Assembly: GCA_038501625.1 (NCBI GenBank)
Contig: JAZAYU010000086.1
Coordinates: forward strand, 2,492,924 to 2,556,923
DNA from: Corbicula japonica
Taxonomy: Eukaryota > Mollusca > Bivalvia > Venerida > Cyrenidae
Reading direction: 5' to 3'
DNA length: 64,000 bases
Positions 11,000-23,455 of the stretch are shown piece by piece; the stretch's first letter is position 1, and each line of letters starts with the position of its first letter. The translations under genes and the position numbers were made by a program. The notes below the pieces were generated by a model. The model saw only the letters and a program-made list of their open reading frames with translations, ran no database searches and was not told where the DNA came from.

Positions 11000-13290
11000 G
11001 ATTATTGTTATTTATTTATTTATGTTGCTGAGAGAGAGAGAGATTAAAGGTCCGATCATAGAATAATGAAATCATAAATTGCAAAATATACACAAAATGT
11101 ACTTATGCTTTTGGAAATTTGTTTGAATTGAATTAGATGTTTTACTTAACGGGTGCGATAAACAATTCTACAAAACTCGCATCATAATTTCAGTAACCAA
11201 TATAACAAAATGCTATATAATAATCACGTGTTATGTGTCGCCTGATCAATGTGCCGAAAATACATTAGTAAAACGGATTCTAAAATTATGCTTCGGAAAA
11301 ATACAGAATGTATATTTTCATTAATTTGATCGCAATGCTTTTCTTGTGCCATTTGAATGTTTGTGTTGTGTTATAAATCAACTGTGTTTAGTTTCTTAAT
11401 TCTTATGTTGATTAGCTTGTTCAACTTCATTAGTAATAGTAGCATTTTTGAAAAACATAATCTGCTAGTACAACATAAGTAACTGCAAAATTGCTGCCTA
11501 ATTTTAAACCAGTAATAGCACTCTTATTTCTAGCATTCAGTGGCAGTAGTACGAGGGTTGTCCCAATAAATCGTGAACTAAGTTTGCTGTATAAAAAGTA
11601 TTCATTGCACAGGTTTCTAATTTTGTAGTATATTATAAACACGTACATGCAAAATTTCATGACAAGTATTGCATTACTATACAAAATATGAACTATATGA
11701 TATGCAGACCCGGCGAACGCCGACAGCGTCATGCACATAACGCTTATTCTTTCAAAGTATTCACAAGTTGTTTGTTTATCATCCTTCTATACGTTTACTG
11801 AAATTAAATGGGAGATGGTATTTGTAGAATATTTATCTTGATCAAACGCCAAATAAAAAATATATATGCATAGTCCATGATTTATTGGGAAAACCTTTTT
11901 CCTATTGAGTATTTTTGCTAACAATTCAGTCGAATTAAACAAAAATATTTGGTTTTCGAAAATAATACGTTTTAAGGTACATTTTACTGTCACGCTTTGA
12001 AAACCGGCCATGGAATAAATAATGAAATTCATCTCTTAGTTGATCATTACAAATTATACAAAGATGGACGCCTTTTAATCACCTACAATAAATACTTTGA
12101 AGGCACCAAAAATTGAAAATAAAAATGAATAAAATGTAGTTTATGTTAGATTCGTCTTATAATAACCACTTTTGTCAAAGGCAGTACAGTACATGTAACT
12201 ATGCATTTCAATATACTCAATAAAAACTCAATTATTTTCCTCTTTGTAGTGTTTTGTGACCTTCAAAGTTCCTCTTTCTTTTAATTAATTATCAATTTTG
12301 TGAATCTGTTATTCGAAAAATCTGTCAAATGTGTAAACATGTTCGAATTGATACTTTATTTAGCAATTTGATCAAATAAGATAAGACAAAAAGTGTATGA
12401 ATGCTAACTTATTTTCTGACATGGAATTATCTGAAAGAAAATACAAACATACTGTCAATAAACATAGAATATATACAATTTATACGAAATTTAGCAGTCG
12501 TCTGAAGAATACTGAAAGAACAGTTAGCCCTATATATAAACATGAAAATCTATATTAGACCAAAAATATCTTATTCAAAGATAAACAACCACTTTTGATG
12601 TTAGTTGACATATAATAATGTTAAACTTTGTATTCATATTTGTTTAACAATGCATTTTTATATCCATAATGCGTTTGGAATGGCCTATAAACAAACATAT
12701 GTACCTGCATATTATAACATACACAGTATTTCAGATTTCCATTTGTTCAAGAATATTTAGCAGTACTACATTTAATCCCAGTTGTAGATGTTTGTTTTGT
12801 CGTCACAACGTCATACTTAAAGAATTCCAGACGATAGAAAGATGAAACTTTTGTGGCAGAAGAGGGTGAGGGAATGTATGTGTGTGTGTTAGGGGGAGGA
12901 GGTAGGGAGCTCGAAGGCGTAAAAATGAAACGTTTTCGGTCCTGAAAGCGTTTTCAATATAAGGCAAGAACACAAGACCTTCTGATACCTTATTTATGCC
13001 CAGAAACGAAGGTTATTTTTTGCTTGTATTGGAACTTTGAAATTCCAAGTTATTTTAAAATATGTTTTAATGTATCATATTGCCTCCAAACTATTACCGA
13101 AAAAACATATGTTTAAGGCACTGTTAAAATTATCACAAGATCTGAAGGAAAAAAGAATAAAGATTATAATGACAACAAGAGTAGCACAAGTTAACGTTAG
13201 CTGGTTTGAGTCCCTCCGTAACAATTTGAATGAAAATGGTGTTCAAATTTCCCCAACTTATATCTTTTATCTTATTTCTGCCCATGAACA
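11000..13290. other. Intergenic DNA, nothing recognised
   Basis: A short (GA)n run lies at 11031 and a GT-rich run near 12880. The ORFs here have no family character. Confidence 0.55.
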
Positions 13291-13295
13291 AGCTT

Positions 13296-13370
13296 AATCA
13301 AACCGAGTCTGCGATATTTTCATATCTGTCGTGTTCGGTGGCTTTCAAAAATCCCTTTTCATCTGTTTCA
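13296..13370 (+). repeat. Unnamed interspersed repeat X
   Basis: It contains TTTCATATCTGTCGTGTTCG followed by GTGGCTTTCAAAAATCCC. Copies occur at 27637, 38930, 43180, 43560-43770, 50160 (minus), 57055-57290 (minus), 59855 (minus) and 44739 (minus). The longest copies are about 230 bp. It is non-coding and I do not recognise the family. Confidence 0.6.
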
Positions 13371-13389
13371 TCAAATTCGTTAAACCAAG

Positions 13390-13548
13390 AGTCTATGTAT
13401 GTTTGTGTGCTTTTGCAAACAACATTTTCGAGGTATTGGAGGTAAACGGTGGTATGGAGCTTATCTACAAAGGAAACGTGTGATTGTTTCTTTATAGGAG
13501 AACCTGTGAGGAAAGTGTGAGATTGGTGCACCCTAGAAATGTTTGATA
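13390..13548 (+). mobile_element. Naiad 3' UTR fragment, diverged
   Basis: TATGTTTGTGTGCTTTTGCA and, further on, GAGAACCTGTGAGGAAAGTG and GATTGGTGCACCCTAGAA match the Naiad 3' region in the same order. Confidence 0.7.
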
Positions 13549-14206
13549 TCTCGTAGGCAAAACAGACAGCAAAAAATATTAGGCAGATATACGTTTATAG
13601 GATACGGTATTTGTAAAGTACTCGAAAAATAAACATATTTGAAAAAGCTATTCAAGATAACATAAACTTGACATGTCAAAGCTTGAAAATACTTAAAACA
13701 AGAAACAAGATACAAGAAACATTATTTAACGTCGGTTTTGTACAATAAAAAACATAAGCTTTAAGCTATTTTCAGACATAACAGAGATCATTTAACACAT
13801 AGACATACAAAGACAATCAACAAAACCTGTAAAAAGAAAGTTACGACAGTTACATCAGAAAATAAAACACAAAATTGATAAGAATGACGTTCTAACATAT
13901 AAAATACATCACAAAGGTTGCACATGAAATCACATAAAAATTATATACATTTACACATGACACATGTACAGGTCTGACCAGTCCTGGTCTGGATCATTCT
14001 GGTAAACTCCTTGTAGTTATCACATGTTCTTACATGATTTGGTAGATTGTTCCAAACCTGAACGATTAACGCTTTAAACACGGTGTTTTCCAAATTGTGC
14101 CGACGCATGAAATAGTGAATTCACGTTATTTACGTAAAAAATGAAGGTAATTCGTTCAGGAACAGTTTTTAGTTCAAGATGTACTTTCTTGCTACTATTG
14201 ATCCAG

Positions 14207-14312
14207 ATTTCGGCTATACATGCGGAAGTATGAGTAAGGGTATAACATTGAAACAAAAAGTAGTATTTTGTTTACTTGGAGTTTATGGCTTCAAATAATA
14301 TTTCTTCAGAAG
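14207..14312 (+). pseudogene. Stray linker exon of the HEPN-AIG1 family
   Basis: It is flanked by AG and GTATGT, is 106 bases long and starts GATTTCGGCTATACATGC in phase 1, like the linker exons of loci B and C. It ends in the same GGAGTTTATGGCTTC block as the C linker exon but is one base longer, and the frame meets TAA. No partner exons are found nearby. It is probably a relic of another family member. Confidence 0.6.
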
Positions 14313-14741
14313 GTATGTATACGTCCGAATTCATAACAAACAATAAATATCTTTAAAAATAAACAGCGTCGGTGACCTTATTTCAGATAACTATATTCAT
14401 TTGTAATCCAAGAATTTCAAAATTAGTACAAGCAAAGGCTGTTCAAAAACTAATAATACAAATTTTAAATTTATTAAAAATTAAAAACTACGCATTTAAG
14501 AACCCACAAAATTCCACTTTACTGAAGGCCACGGATAACAGTGCACTTACAGTAAGTCTCTTGTTTCTAAATTATGAAAAATTAAATATTTTCAAAAATA
14601 TCTAAGGTTACACATCTGCTTATCAGACTCAAAATCAAGATTTTAAAATCATATCACTGTTATTGTAAAGGTTAAGCAGAGATTTTTAGCTTACTTAGTT
14701 AAGAACAATTAAAATGTTTTACTTGAAGTTCAAAAATGTTT

Positions 14742-14930
14742 TAACCGTTCCAAGGCGGTATCCCCAAAGGTTCTCTTTTTCGTTAATTGTTTGTGGCGTC
14801 TTATTTGAATTGACATACTTATAACAAACATGCTCTCTCTCTTCCTCTCTTCTTTTTCGCTGCGTGGGCAGGCTGTGTTTTGTGAGTGTGGCGATCCCTG
14901 ATTTGCATAATTCACTTTTTTAAAGAGAGA
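14742..14930 (+). mobile_element. Naiad 3' end, 5'-truncated
   Basis: It runs from ACCGTTCCAAGGCGGTATCC through the CT-rich tract to GCTGCGTGGGCAGGCTGTG and ends near TGCATAATTCACTTTTTT. It is the 3' terminal portion only. Confidence 0.8.
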
Positions 14931-15246
14931 AATACATTAGTTTAGTTTAATCTAATCTTAACGTTAATAGAAACATGATTTGATTCTTCTACTGCATATA
15001 TAATACAGATACCTAAGAATGCGACTTATGTGAGATGTGACAAGGATGTAAAATATCAAAACCAATAGTGTAAACATTTCAAAGGTTGTCATTTGTCAGT
15101 AATGTACATTGCACAGAATAATCGGAGGGGGAGGGGAAATTATATTTTAATCGAATAACACAGACTTATTTTTTGCCGAATTGTTAAATGCATATAAAGA
15201 AATGAGAAATACACATGACAAACTGTCATATCTGCAACACGCTATA

Positions 15247-15965
15247 ATAAATGCACATCACGAAATGTGAAGTTCACATCGCGAACTGACGTAAACACAG
15301 CATGACATAAGGCGCACTTGATTGGTGTCCCAAATCAGTCCTAGGTATACCGCGGGACACCGATCTACTCTCGTTTCAGTCCGGCTACTTGCGTGCGCAT
15401 GTATTTCCGGTAAAGTCGGGACATACCGCATGGCGCATTTATTTCCATGATGGCGACGAAACAAAATGTGTAAGTTGAAATATTGAGAAATTGCCTATTA
15501 TAGGACCCATATTTGTTTTTCATTCACATAGTATTTTGGTGGCCATTTTAAGGTATCACGAACTGCACTCTATTCATCTGTACCGGATCGGTGTACCTAT
15601 CACGTGATCGGAGTACTCGGCCTATACCTATCGGGACATTACGGCGTATACAAAAAAGTGCGCCTATAGTAAATGCACATCACGAAATGTGAAATGCGCT
15701 TTACGAACTGACGTATGGCACTGCACGACATAATAAATGCACATTACGAAAACCGAAATGCACATCGCGAACTGACGTTAAAACAACAATACATAGTAAA
15801 TGCACATCACGAATGGGAAACGCACGTCGCGAAAATAAGTTGGCCCATCTCCAGCACGACTTATGAATGCACTAAATGCACATTACAAAATGTGAAATGC
15901 ATATCGCGGACGGACGTAACTACAGCACGATATAGTACAAGCATGTAAATGCACATCGGGACCAT
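15247..15965. repeat. Irregular tandem repeat of about 50-60 bp
   Basis: Units share TAAATGCACATCACGAAATG, then GTGAAATGCACATCGCGAAC, then TGACGTAACTACAGCACGAC. One lies at 15247 and at least five between 15665 and 15960, with other sequence (15310-15660) between. Each unit has an internal near-mirror (ATGCACATCACGAAA and ATGCACATCGCGAAC) and a CRE-like TGACGTA. It is not a CRISPR array: units are degenerate and there are no constant-length spacers. Confidence 0.75.
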
Positions 15966-15999
15966 ACGTAACTACATCATTACAAATACTCGATTCATG

Positions 16000-17040
16000 G
16001 AACTTTGGAACGTTTGCACATGATGTAAACATGTCTTAGGGGATTATATAGAAATCTCTATTTAATGTAAAACAAACAGGTTTCGAACGATATCGACAGT
16101 TAACTCGGTTTTAACTTTGATAAGGGATAAATTTGAAATCGATGCAGCGAGTCTCTCTTCGCGGTGACATCGTTTTTCAAATTCAAATATAACAATTGTA
16201 CATTAAAATTGTTCCTTTCAAAATCTTGAACATTATGTATGACAGGTAGTGATTGTATTTATAAACACTGATGTAAAGGAGCTTAAGGGAGATGAGGCCC
16301 GACATCTAGTGGTACAATACATTGACAAACGGGTGGAGGTTTCGGAGTTTTGTTCTCAAAAACAAAATTGGGACTTTATTTCAGTTTTGTCTCGGTGAGT
16401 CAACTACGTCCGTTTACTTTTATATTTCAGCAAGCAATTCGTTACTCATTTTGCTCATTTTTAAACTGTACACGACATATTTGCATCAAGTTTTAATGAT
16501 GAAATCAAAATATATACGTCACTCGCATATCGGTTTCGTACTGTATACGTCACGCCATGGAGTTCCAATGCTAAAGAAAGCCGTTGTTGATTTTGTAGTT
16601 CGCGTTCTAAAACCTTTTATAAATTGGAGTCTAATCCCGAAACTCCCGTCCTCTCTTGACAACGTTCAATTGTAGAGGGCTAGACACACGCAAGTCTGCA
16701 TTCCTTTCCGGGTCCAGGGAACTGGTCCCATTTCAATTAACCGAGATGTAATCGAGCAGCAAAAGTGCAGAGGTTGTGTGAGTGATCTAATTTGGAAAAA
16801 AACAAGGGCACATGGCAATTTAGAGATAACAACCACGCGCAACAATATTTCAGTCATGTTTGTGTTAAATATACAAACATTACTAATTTACCACACCCAA
16901 ATTCGAAACTGCCGTCAACATTGTTAAGTGCTATCTTTAAGCGGCAAAATGTCCCGTCCAGAGTAAGCATACACTTTTGTCAACAAATTAAAACGGAAGT
17001 AGAAGGTGAGATAATGATCAAAAGAAACAAAAAAAGAAAC
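16000..17040. other. Intergenic DNA upstream of locus A
   Basis: Several ORFs of 60-117 codons occur, but none has family character. The end of this stretch and what follows (about 17.0-17.4 kb) resemble 30.42-30.85 kb, which lies at the same distance upstream of locus B. Confidence 0.45.
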
Positions 17041-17429
17041 TAAAAGGTTTTATAGTTTATAGTTGAAGTTTATCAGTTTAAAATTAATGATAATTCTGAT
17101 TTGTACACTTATATTTGTTTTTTTTTTAAATAATTATTTTAATAAATGTGAGCCGTAAATAGATTTTTTATAAAAAATAAATGTATTGTAAAGATTTCGA
17201 ACATTGATTTGAGATTTGTAAGGTAATTAAAGCTGGTATAGCAGCGTGGATTGTCATTTTACTACATAAACAAATTTTTTTTTACAAAATATACAAAATA
17301 TTTTTCATCTCTAATAATAGTTCATTACAATTGACAATGTGCGATTTTGCGCACAATTAACAGTAACTAAAACTAATGTCATGGAAATGTAAATCAAAAG
17401 AGAGATTTTCGAATATAGTTCTAACATGG

Positions 17430-17745
17430 CCATTTTGATGAGCTAAATCGAAGAACCACGCTTAACTTGTTATTGATGTTGTTGGGGTTAATTGACCAAG
17501 ACAAGTACTTGTTTTTGTTCATATTATAACCGGAGAAGTTTGAGGTCGGTGAACCCCAGAACCTGATTTTAACGCCAGTGACAACTTGTTAGGCCACTGA
17601 TTGTTCCAAGACGATATCCCGTCAGCTTCTCTGTTTCGTTAATTCTAATATGAAATTGATCATTATATAAACACCTATCCTCTTTTTCTCTACTTGTTGG
17701 CTATGTGGGCAGGCTCTGTTTTTGGGTGTCGCAATGATATTATAT
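17430..17745 (+). mobile_element. Naiad 3' UTR fragment, strongly diverged
   Basis: The order of blocks is preserved: GTTGGGGTTAATTGACCAAG, GGTCGGTGAACCCCAGAACC, CCACTGATTGTTCCAAGACG, the CT-rich tract, then GTGGGCAGGCTCTG. It is an old copy. Confidence 0.65.
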
Positions 17746-18854
17746 AAAAGTATGTCATCAATATTTCAAAACTGGCGAAAGAACTGATAGTTTATTCTGA
17801 TTTTTGGTCGGAGATCTCAGATTCTTATGATGGGTGGAAACTATGCACCTTTTCTATATTTAAATATTAAGCTCACATTTTTGACCTATCACTAGATTTT
17901 TTAACAGGTAATTTTGACATTCAGCCAATACTATTTGTAGAATTTTTAACTTTGTATGTTTTCACTCCAGTAGTAAGTACATAGCCTTTTACTTTAAAAT
18001 TGTAAGTAATTAACAAAAATGTAAATATAAGTTACTGTACTACTTTTACGAACTGATAAAAAGATCATGATTACTTAACTTGCGGCATTATCTGATGACA
18101 TCATATTAAAGTGTGTGGTGTTCTTTTGTTTGCAATTAACACGTTATACATTTAAACAAGATTTGACACAATAAAATGGATAGAAACAATAACGATATGT
18201 CTTAAACACAAATCTGGAAAACTATAAGCAAAGTATTAAGTATAAAAAACGGCCTTTTTGCTTTAAAATCATAACTATATATTTAACAATCGATCGATGA
18301 CCTGTGAAGTTATAATAAGTTTAGCTTTCATAGAACCTTAATAGGAAAATAACCCTATATTCATTGAATTGTCTTTTAGGTTAAATTACTCTCACTGACC
18401 AATAAAAATTAGTTTACCTTATAAAAAACAACTTTTGTTTTACTTGTAAAGCTATCTGTAGTATACCAGCATGAAAGTCGTTCGCTTTGTTTACCTTTTA
18501 TGTTTGCACGGCGGTGCAGGCTTTCAAGTGTTTACGTTCAAATCGCGTTGATTTAGGAATGTTGTATATTACATTCAATAGTTTTTATCAGCAATTGAGT
18601 GTTTAAATAAAAAGAAATAAAAATTGTTCGACTTACCAGACAATAAATGTACTTGTTTCGATTTCAGTCTGTGACTAACGCTTTTTTGTATATATCTGTG
18701 AGCGCTTCACGATTAGTGACAATCAATAGCTCACTGTTAAGTTAAACAAAACTGAAATTGTAATATTTAGAGCCAGACAATTAACATGATTTAGAAATAA
18801 AACTTTAAATTAGGGTACTCATCAGTTGAAATTCAAAAGCATTATCATTACTTA

Positions 18855-19305
18855 GAATTCACATTATCAAGCAATGGATCTTTATTGAAAGCTATGAAAC
18901 ATATTGCTAAGCAGTCATCACAAGCTATGCGTCTCCTTTTCACTTAAGCCAATTATGCTGATTAACCATTATATTTATTGATTAAACTTTTTGATTATAC
19001 TCCCAATTTCAACATATGGTTCTAAAATATTCGGATATGAGATAATAGAAATGTTGGAGAAAGTCTTCATCAATTTCTTAAGGAAAATTACTTAACCAGA
19101 AAGCCTTCTCATATATCTTGCATATATGGAGAACTTGGAAGGTACCCAATGTCGATGATTATAAATTTAAGCTGGATAATTTCCTACTGCAACCGCCTAA
19201 TAACAAGAAAAGAGCAAAATATATGATACATCTCCTAGAAAATAATAATAAGTGGCCAAATAATATTAAAAAAATTTTTACAGTCGTAAGTCAACGAAAT
19301 TTGTA
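18855..19305 (+). pseudogene. Non-LTR (LINE) reverse transcriptase, carboxy-terminal relic
   Basis: Reading across frames gives NGSLLKAMKHIAKQSSQAMR, then the block around FGYEIIEMLEKVFINFLRKI and SLLIYLAYMENLEG, and later DNFLLQPPNNKKRAKYM. This order (a conserved helix, then an ILE-x-VH-F-K-L-type block ahead of a Y-x-ELGR-type motif) is typical of the region after the RT domain in LINEs common in molluscs. Stops and frameshifts are frequent. The clade cannot be told from this stretch. Confidence 0.55.
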
Positions 19306-19892
19306 GAAAAATCAGTTTGTTTCTTTCAAAGAGTTAATCAAATCAAGCAAAAATGAAAATTAGTTACACCGCTGTCAAATATGCAAAAACTTACCGTGTC
19401 TGCTCCTAAATCTGCCTTCCGCTCCTGAATATGCCGGTTGACAGATGTGTCTATATAAATATAATTAAAAACGCATGCAGTGACAACAGAAACAATGGTG
19501 CCTTTCCTTTAACTCGTGTTTTAAGATGATATTGAGATCAAATCTTCCAAACAGATTCCATTTCATGAGCGCCCACTGAGATGAATGGGGCCCGAATTCT
19601 TATTACTTTTTTGGTAGTATTTACATTTCATATCTGTCATAATGACGTCAAAGATTCGGAGGTTAGTTGTAGATAAAACAAAAATTCCCCTTTGCTTTAA
19701 AAAACTCATTTGTAAAAACTGACTTTCTTGTAGAATTTGCATGGACTTAAACGTTTTTTGTTTTCTGACTACCGAAAGAGTGTATTAGGAAAAAGGTTAA
19801 GCGAAAATACATATATAAAAAATAACATTCCATACATAGGCACTCTACCAGTAATTCAGTTTTTTGCGATTATTACAGATAGTTGAGGGAAA

Positions 19893-22800
19893 ATGGCAAT
19901 GTCAGATCGAGCGAAAAAAAGTAACCTTTGCTACTTGGTGTTTCACGGAGGAACAAAAGTATGCAGAGCTCTTTTTGAGAAGCTGGTGGAAGACCTCAAA
20001 CCACCAGAGGAAGATGCTGAGACATGGACCGTAGACAAATTTCTGGAAACTAAAAGAACAATGATACAGTCAAAGCTTAGTCCTGAGAAGAAGTTGATTT
20101 TATATCCTGGGGCACAAAGAAAAACCGATATGCAGAAGTGGGATATTTCTATACTTTGTCTTATTCTCATGGAACCTTGTGTACTTTCTCCTGAACGTTT
20201 TCCTGTTATAAGAATGTATGTGGATCAGATTCGAAAGCAACGAAACAAAATTGCTCACCTGCGTGATTCAGATATAGACGATAACGCATACCAATGCATA
20301 TTTGAAAAACTGAAAGTTTGTTTTGAAAAAATAGTACTTGAAGTTAACGATGGTGGATTAAAAACGACTATTGAAAATATATTGACAGAGCTAAAAACTG
20401 GGTCAATACCAAGCGACGCGCTAATAAGGGTTGAGAAAGCCGTTTGTCAGTCTAACAAAGGCATCACAGAGGAAGTAAAATAGCAAGGTGAAGAAACACG
20501 GAAAGTTTTAACGAAAGGTAATTTTGCTGATTTCTTTATCCACGTTTATTTTGTTAAAATCATGAAATCAGTATTAAAATCAAGAAAGTCCTTCTTCAAA
20601 ATTAAGGAGATATAAATTGACGATTTTAAGTACCAATTGAACAGCTTTGTACATAGATCTCAAAACATTGTTTTCTCTGCCGCTAATGATATATAATTTA
20701 AATTCAATAATCAGAGAATGTTGGAAAAAGAGATAGTGGTGTAAAAGATTGATAGGAATATTTATTTAACCATATACAGTTATTTTTAAAATGACAAATA
20801 CAGAATTTAATGATTGTAGTTTTATCTCTGGAAATTGATTAACATTGTCCATTATAAAGACACATTAAATATAAATAGTGTTTTATTTTACAAGATAATC
20901 AAGAAGTGTCACGACGTCTGGATAAACTGACCAGCGATGTAGAAGAAATTCTAAGATTAATGAAAGGCAAAGCACCTGTCGAAATCGCTACGCCCGGTAA
21001 AGAATACCCACATGAATAATAAAGGCATACAGCAAACACTAATTTAGCATAATTATATTGTACGATTATAATTTTTATGTCACCTACGGTGACGGCGGCG
21101 TCAAGTAGTCACACAACTTTAGCATGAAACTTAATGTTGCTTATAATTTTGAATGTATATGCCCTGTTGATACTTTACCTTCCTAAGTATATCCTTTATT
21201 TCTATTTAGTAATTATCTTTTTTAAAATACCACCATATATTATTTCAGGAATAAACATAAAAGTACCGATGCAGAATTGTACTCTTCGAGCAGAGAAAGC
21301 GATTGTAAAAGTTTTAAATCACGAAGTCGAAGATGATTGTGACCTGCCTGAAAAAGATATGGACAATTTAAAAAGCACGATTTATGAGTTGCAGGAAGAA
21401 TTTAAGGAAAAAGGTTGGTCGATAACATCTGCAGACGTTGGTTGTATTAATTTGCATATCCAATGTTCATCAATACTGTCATTGCTCAATCTTATACGAG
21501 AGTATCTCGATGGAAGTCTAGATGAATCCCTGCAAAAGCTGGAGAAGGCAGCGCGATCACTTAACGGCTGCGAGGATTTACGTCTAGAAACAGTTTTATA
21601 CGAGGATGAAATTATACGAGCGTTGTCAGACCTTGGTAAGATTTTAATGCCTGTTACAACAATTACTTATTTATTTTTATAAGTTTGTTTCTTTTATCCC
21701 TGTCAACGTGTTCTTGCTGATTTAACTTCAGGTGCTCTGGTCTCGGTTTGATCATTTAGTACCCGCCCGTTTACTTGTAATGTCATTAGCTTCCAGTGTT
21801 TTATATGTTTGTGTGCTTTTGCTGCACCAAGACATCATGTACTTGTTTGTTCACATGATAACCTGTTGGAGGAAGTGCGAGGTTGGTGCACCCTGGAACC
21901 TAGTTTAACCCCCCAGTGGCAAATTATTCTGCCACCGACCGTTCCAATGCGGTAACCTCAATTGTTCTCTTTGTCGTAAATTGTTTGTGATGTCTTATTT
22001 GAAATTGATTCTCTTATAAACGCATGCTTTCTCTAGTCTCTCTAACTCTCAACTTTTAGCTGCGTGGGGAGGCTATCATTTCTGGCTGTGGCAATTCCTG
22101 ATATATATTTTTTAAATAACTTTATTGCCATATTATGTAAAATAAAAAATGCATGTTTAAAAATTCTTGTTGCGTAAAGAGGCTGTATTTTACTGGCTAT
22201 AGCCTTTCCTGTTTACTTTGATAAAGAAGAAATATCACATGCATATTTCATCTTTTTTTTAAATAAAACCGATATTGTCATATTTCTTACGTTCAGTAGC
22301 TTTTACAATTTCCATTTCATTATTTTAGTTTACAATAAGACTGCTTATGGGTTACTTACTATGAAATTTAGCTTTGATACCACGTAAAGATAATCGTTAA
22401 GGTAATCATATTTTTTGTTTCAGATTTTGGACAGTTATTCAGATTCGCAAAAGGTGAGACTGAAACGTCTGATAACCATTCTGATTTATCAGTACAAAAA
22501 CATAGCTTGGAAAATGACAGTGACGAAAAAGTGTTCACTGAAGGTGATAATATATATAATATGGGTGACATCGATCGCGATCTTCTTGGTGATGTTTCTC
22601 GATCAACATGTAAACCAACATCACCAATACCAACTGAAAACACAGATGATGAAACCCAAGAGTCTTGTGGAAATCTTCAAATATTCGACGCAACAACAAT
22701 TGAACGAATACCAAACATATCTCGCTCTAAACAACAAAACTCTTCTGAAAATGACATAGGAAAGAAAAATGTAACATTTGAAATACATGTACCTCATTGT

Positions 22801-23028
22801 GATATAGAAGAATATATATCAGACACTGATTGTGCTTACGACATTACGATGAGAGGAAAATCCGCAAGTCAGGATTCAGGCTATGGAGGTTCTACTAGGG
22901 TTAGAGTAACCGACATATCAGTTAAGAATAGCGTCAAAAATAATGAAAGGGTGTTAACGGATTTAACGAAAAATGCCCCACGTCAGATGAACTACATTAA
23001 AGACAAAAGTGGTTGTATGATGTTATAA
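19893..23028 (+). pseudogene. Locus A: HEPN (DZIP3-type) gene, premature stop, GTPase domain deleted
   Basis: Exons are 19893-20517, 20895-20996, 21249-21635 and 22424-23028, with standard AG/GT borders and phase-1 joins matching locus B. Exon 1 encodes an HEPN domain with KQRNKIAHLRD (Rx4H motif). The joined frame is open for 573 codons except for a TAG at 20481-20483, where locus B has TAT; as it stands the product is 196 residues. In the last exon the linker (DFGQLF and onward) runs straight into the tail (GDIDRDLLGDVSRS). The bases at about 22541-22562 look like the start of the intron that follows this linker in B. The P-loop exon and GTPase domain are therefore deleted. The carboxy end is SGCMML, a CaaX box with Leu. 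Introns 1 and 2 remain very similar to those of B, so the duplication is recent. Confidence 0.85.
21690..22110 (+). mobile_element. Naiad 3' end in intron 3 of locus A
   Basis: It runs from TTTGTTTCTTTTATCCCTGT to GCTGCGTGGGGAGGCTATC and contains all main blocks of the 3' untranslated region. A second, poorer fragment (about 22160-22260) repeats the terminal part. Confidence 0.8.
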
Positions 23029-23149
23029 ATCTATTTAATATTATTACTTGGCGTTAACTGTCTAAGATGGCTTTTGTCATCAATTTTCAACTAAAGAAAT
23101 TGTTAGTTGTTATAATTATAAGCGTTTAAAATATTATGCAAATGATATT

Positions 23150-23455
23150 GCATCTACCTGGGAGCGAAACCGTACCGTAACGACGACATTGCCTAGACAA
23201 CGCTTCAGACTAATCTAGCCGGGACACCCCCCACCCCCGAAAAGGTTGATCGGATAACAATGATTAACGCTATCATCACTGCATGACATCGCTAACGGAT
23301 TATTTTAATGATAACATTAATGGCTTTATGTACGGGGAGACTTTTTATGGCCGCTACACTGCACAAATAGCGCTACTTTGAACTTTAAATGGCATTGCCT
23401 CTACTGGGGAGCGAAACCTTACCGTCACGGCAACAGGCAAGATAAATCAAATAAA
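23150..23455 (-). mobile_element. Composite SINE (family 1) in the 3' flank of locus A
   Basis: On the complement the order is tRNA-like head (23385-23455), body with AGTAGCGCTATTTGTGCAG, a spacer containing TCCGATCAACCTTTTC, and a second tRNA-like head (23150-23230). The same head-body-head arrangement occurs at 38.3, 45.4 and 47.3 kb. Confidence 0.7.

Noticed and set aside
15247..15965. CRISPR-like array
   Set aside because: The units are degenerate, there is no uniform spacer length, and the context is eukaryotic with introns and SINEs.
16322..16675. 117-codon ORF as a gene
   Set aside because: It has no recognisable domain, codon use looks random, it has no splice context, and it lies in intergenic DNA with several other chance ORFs.
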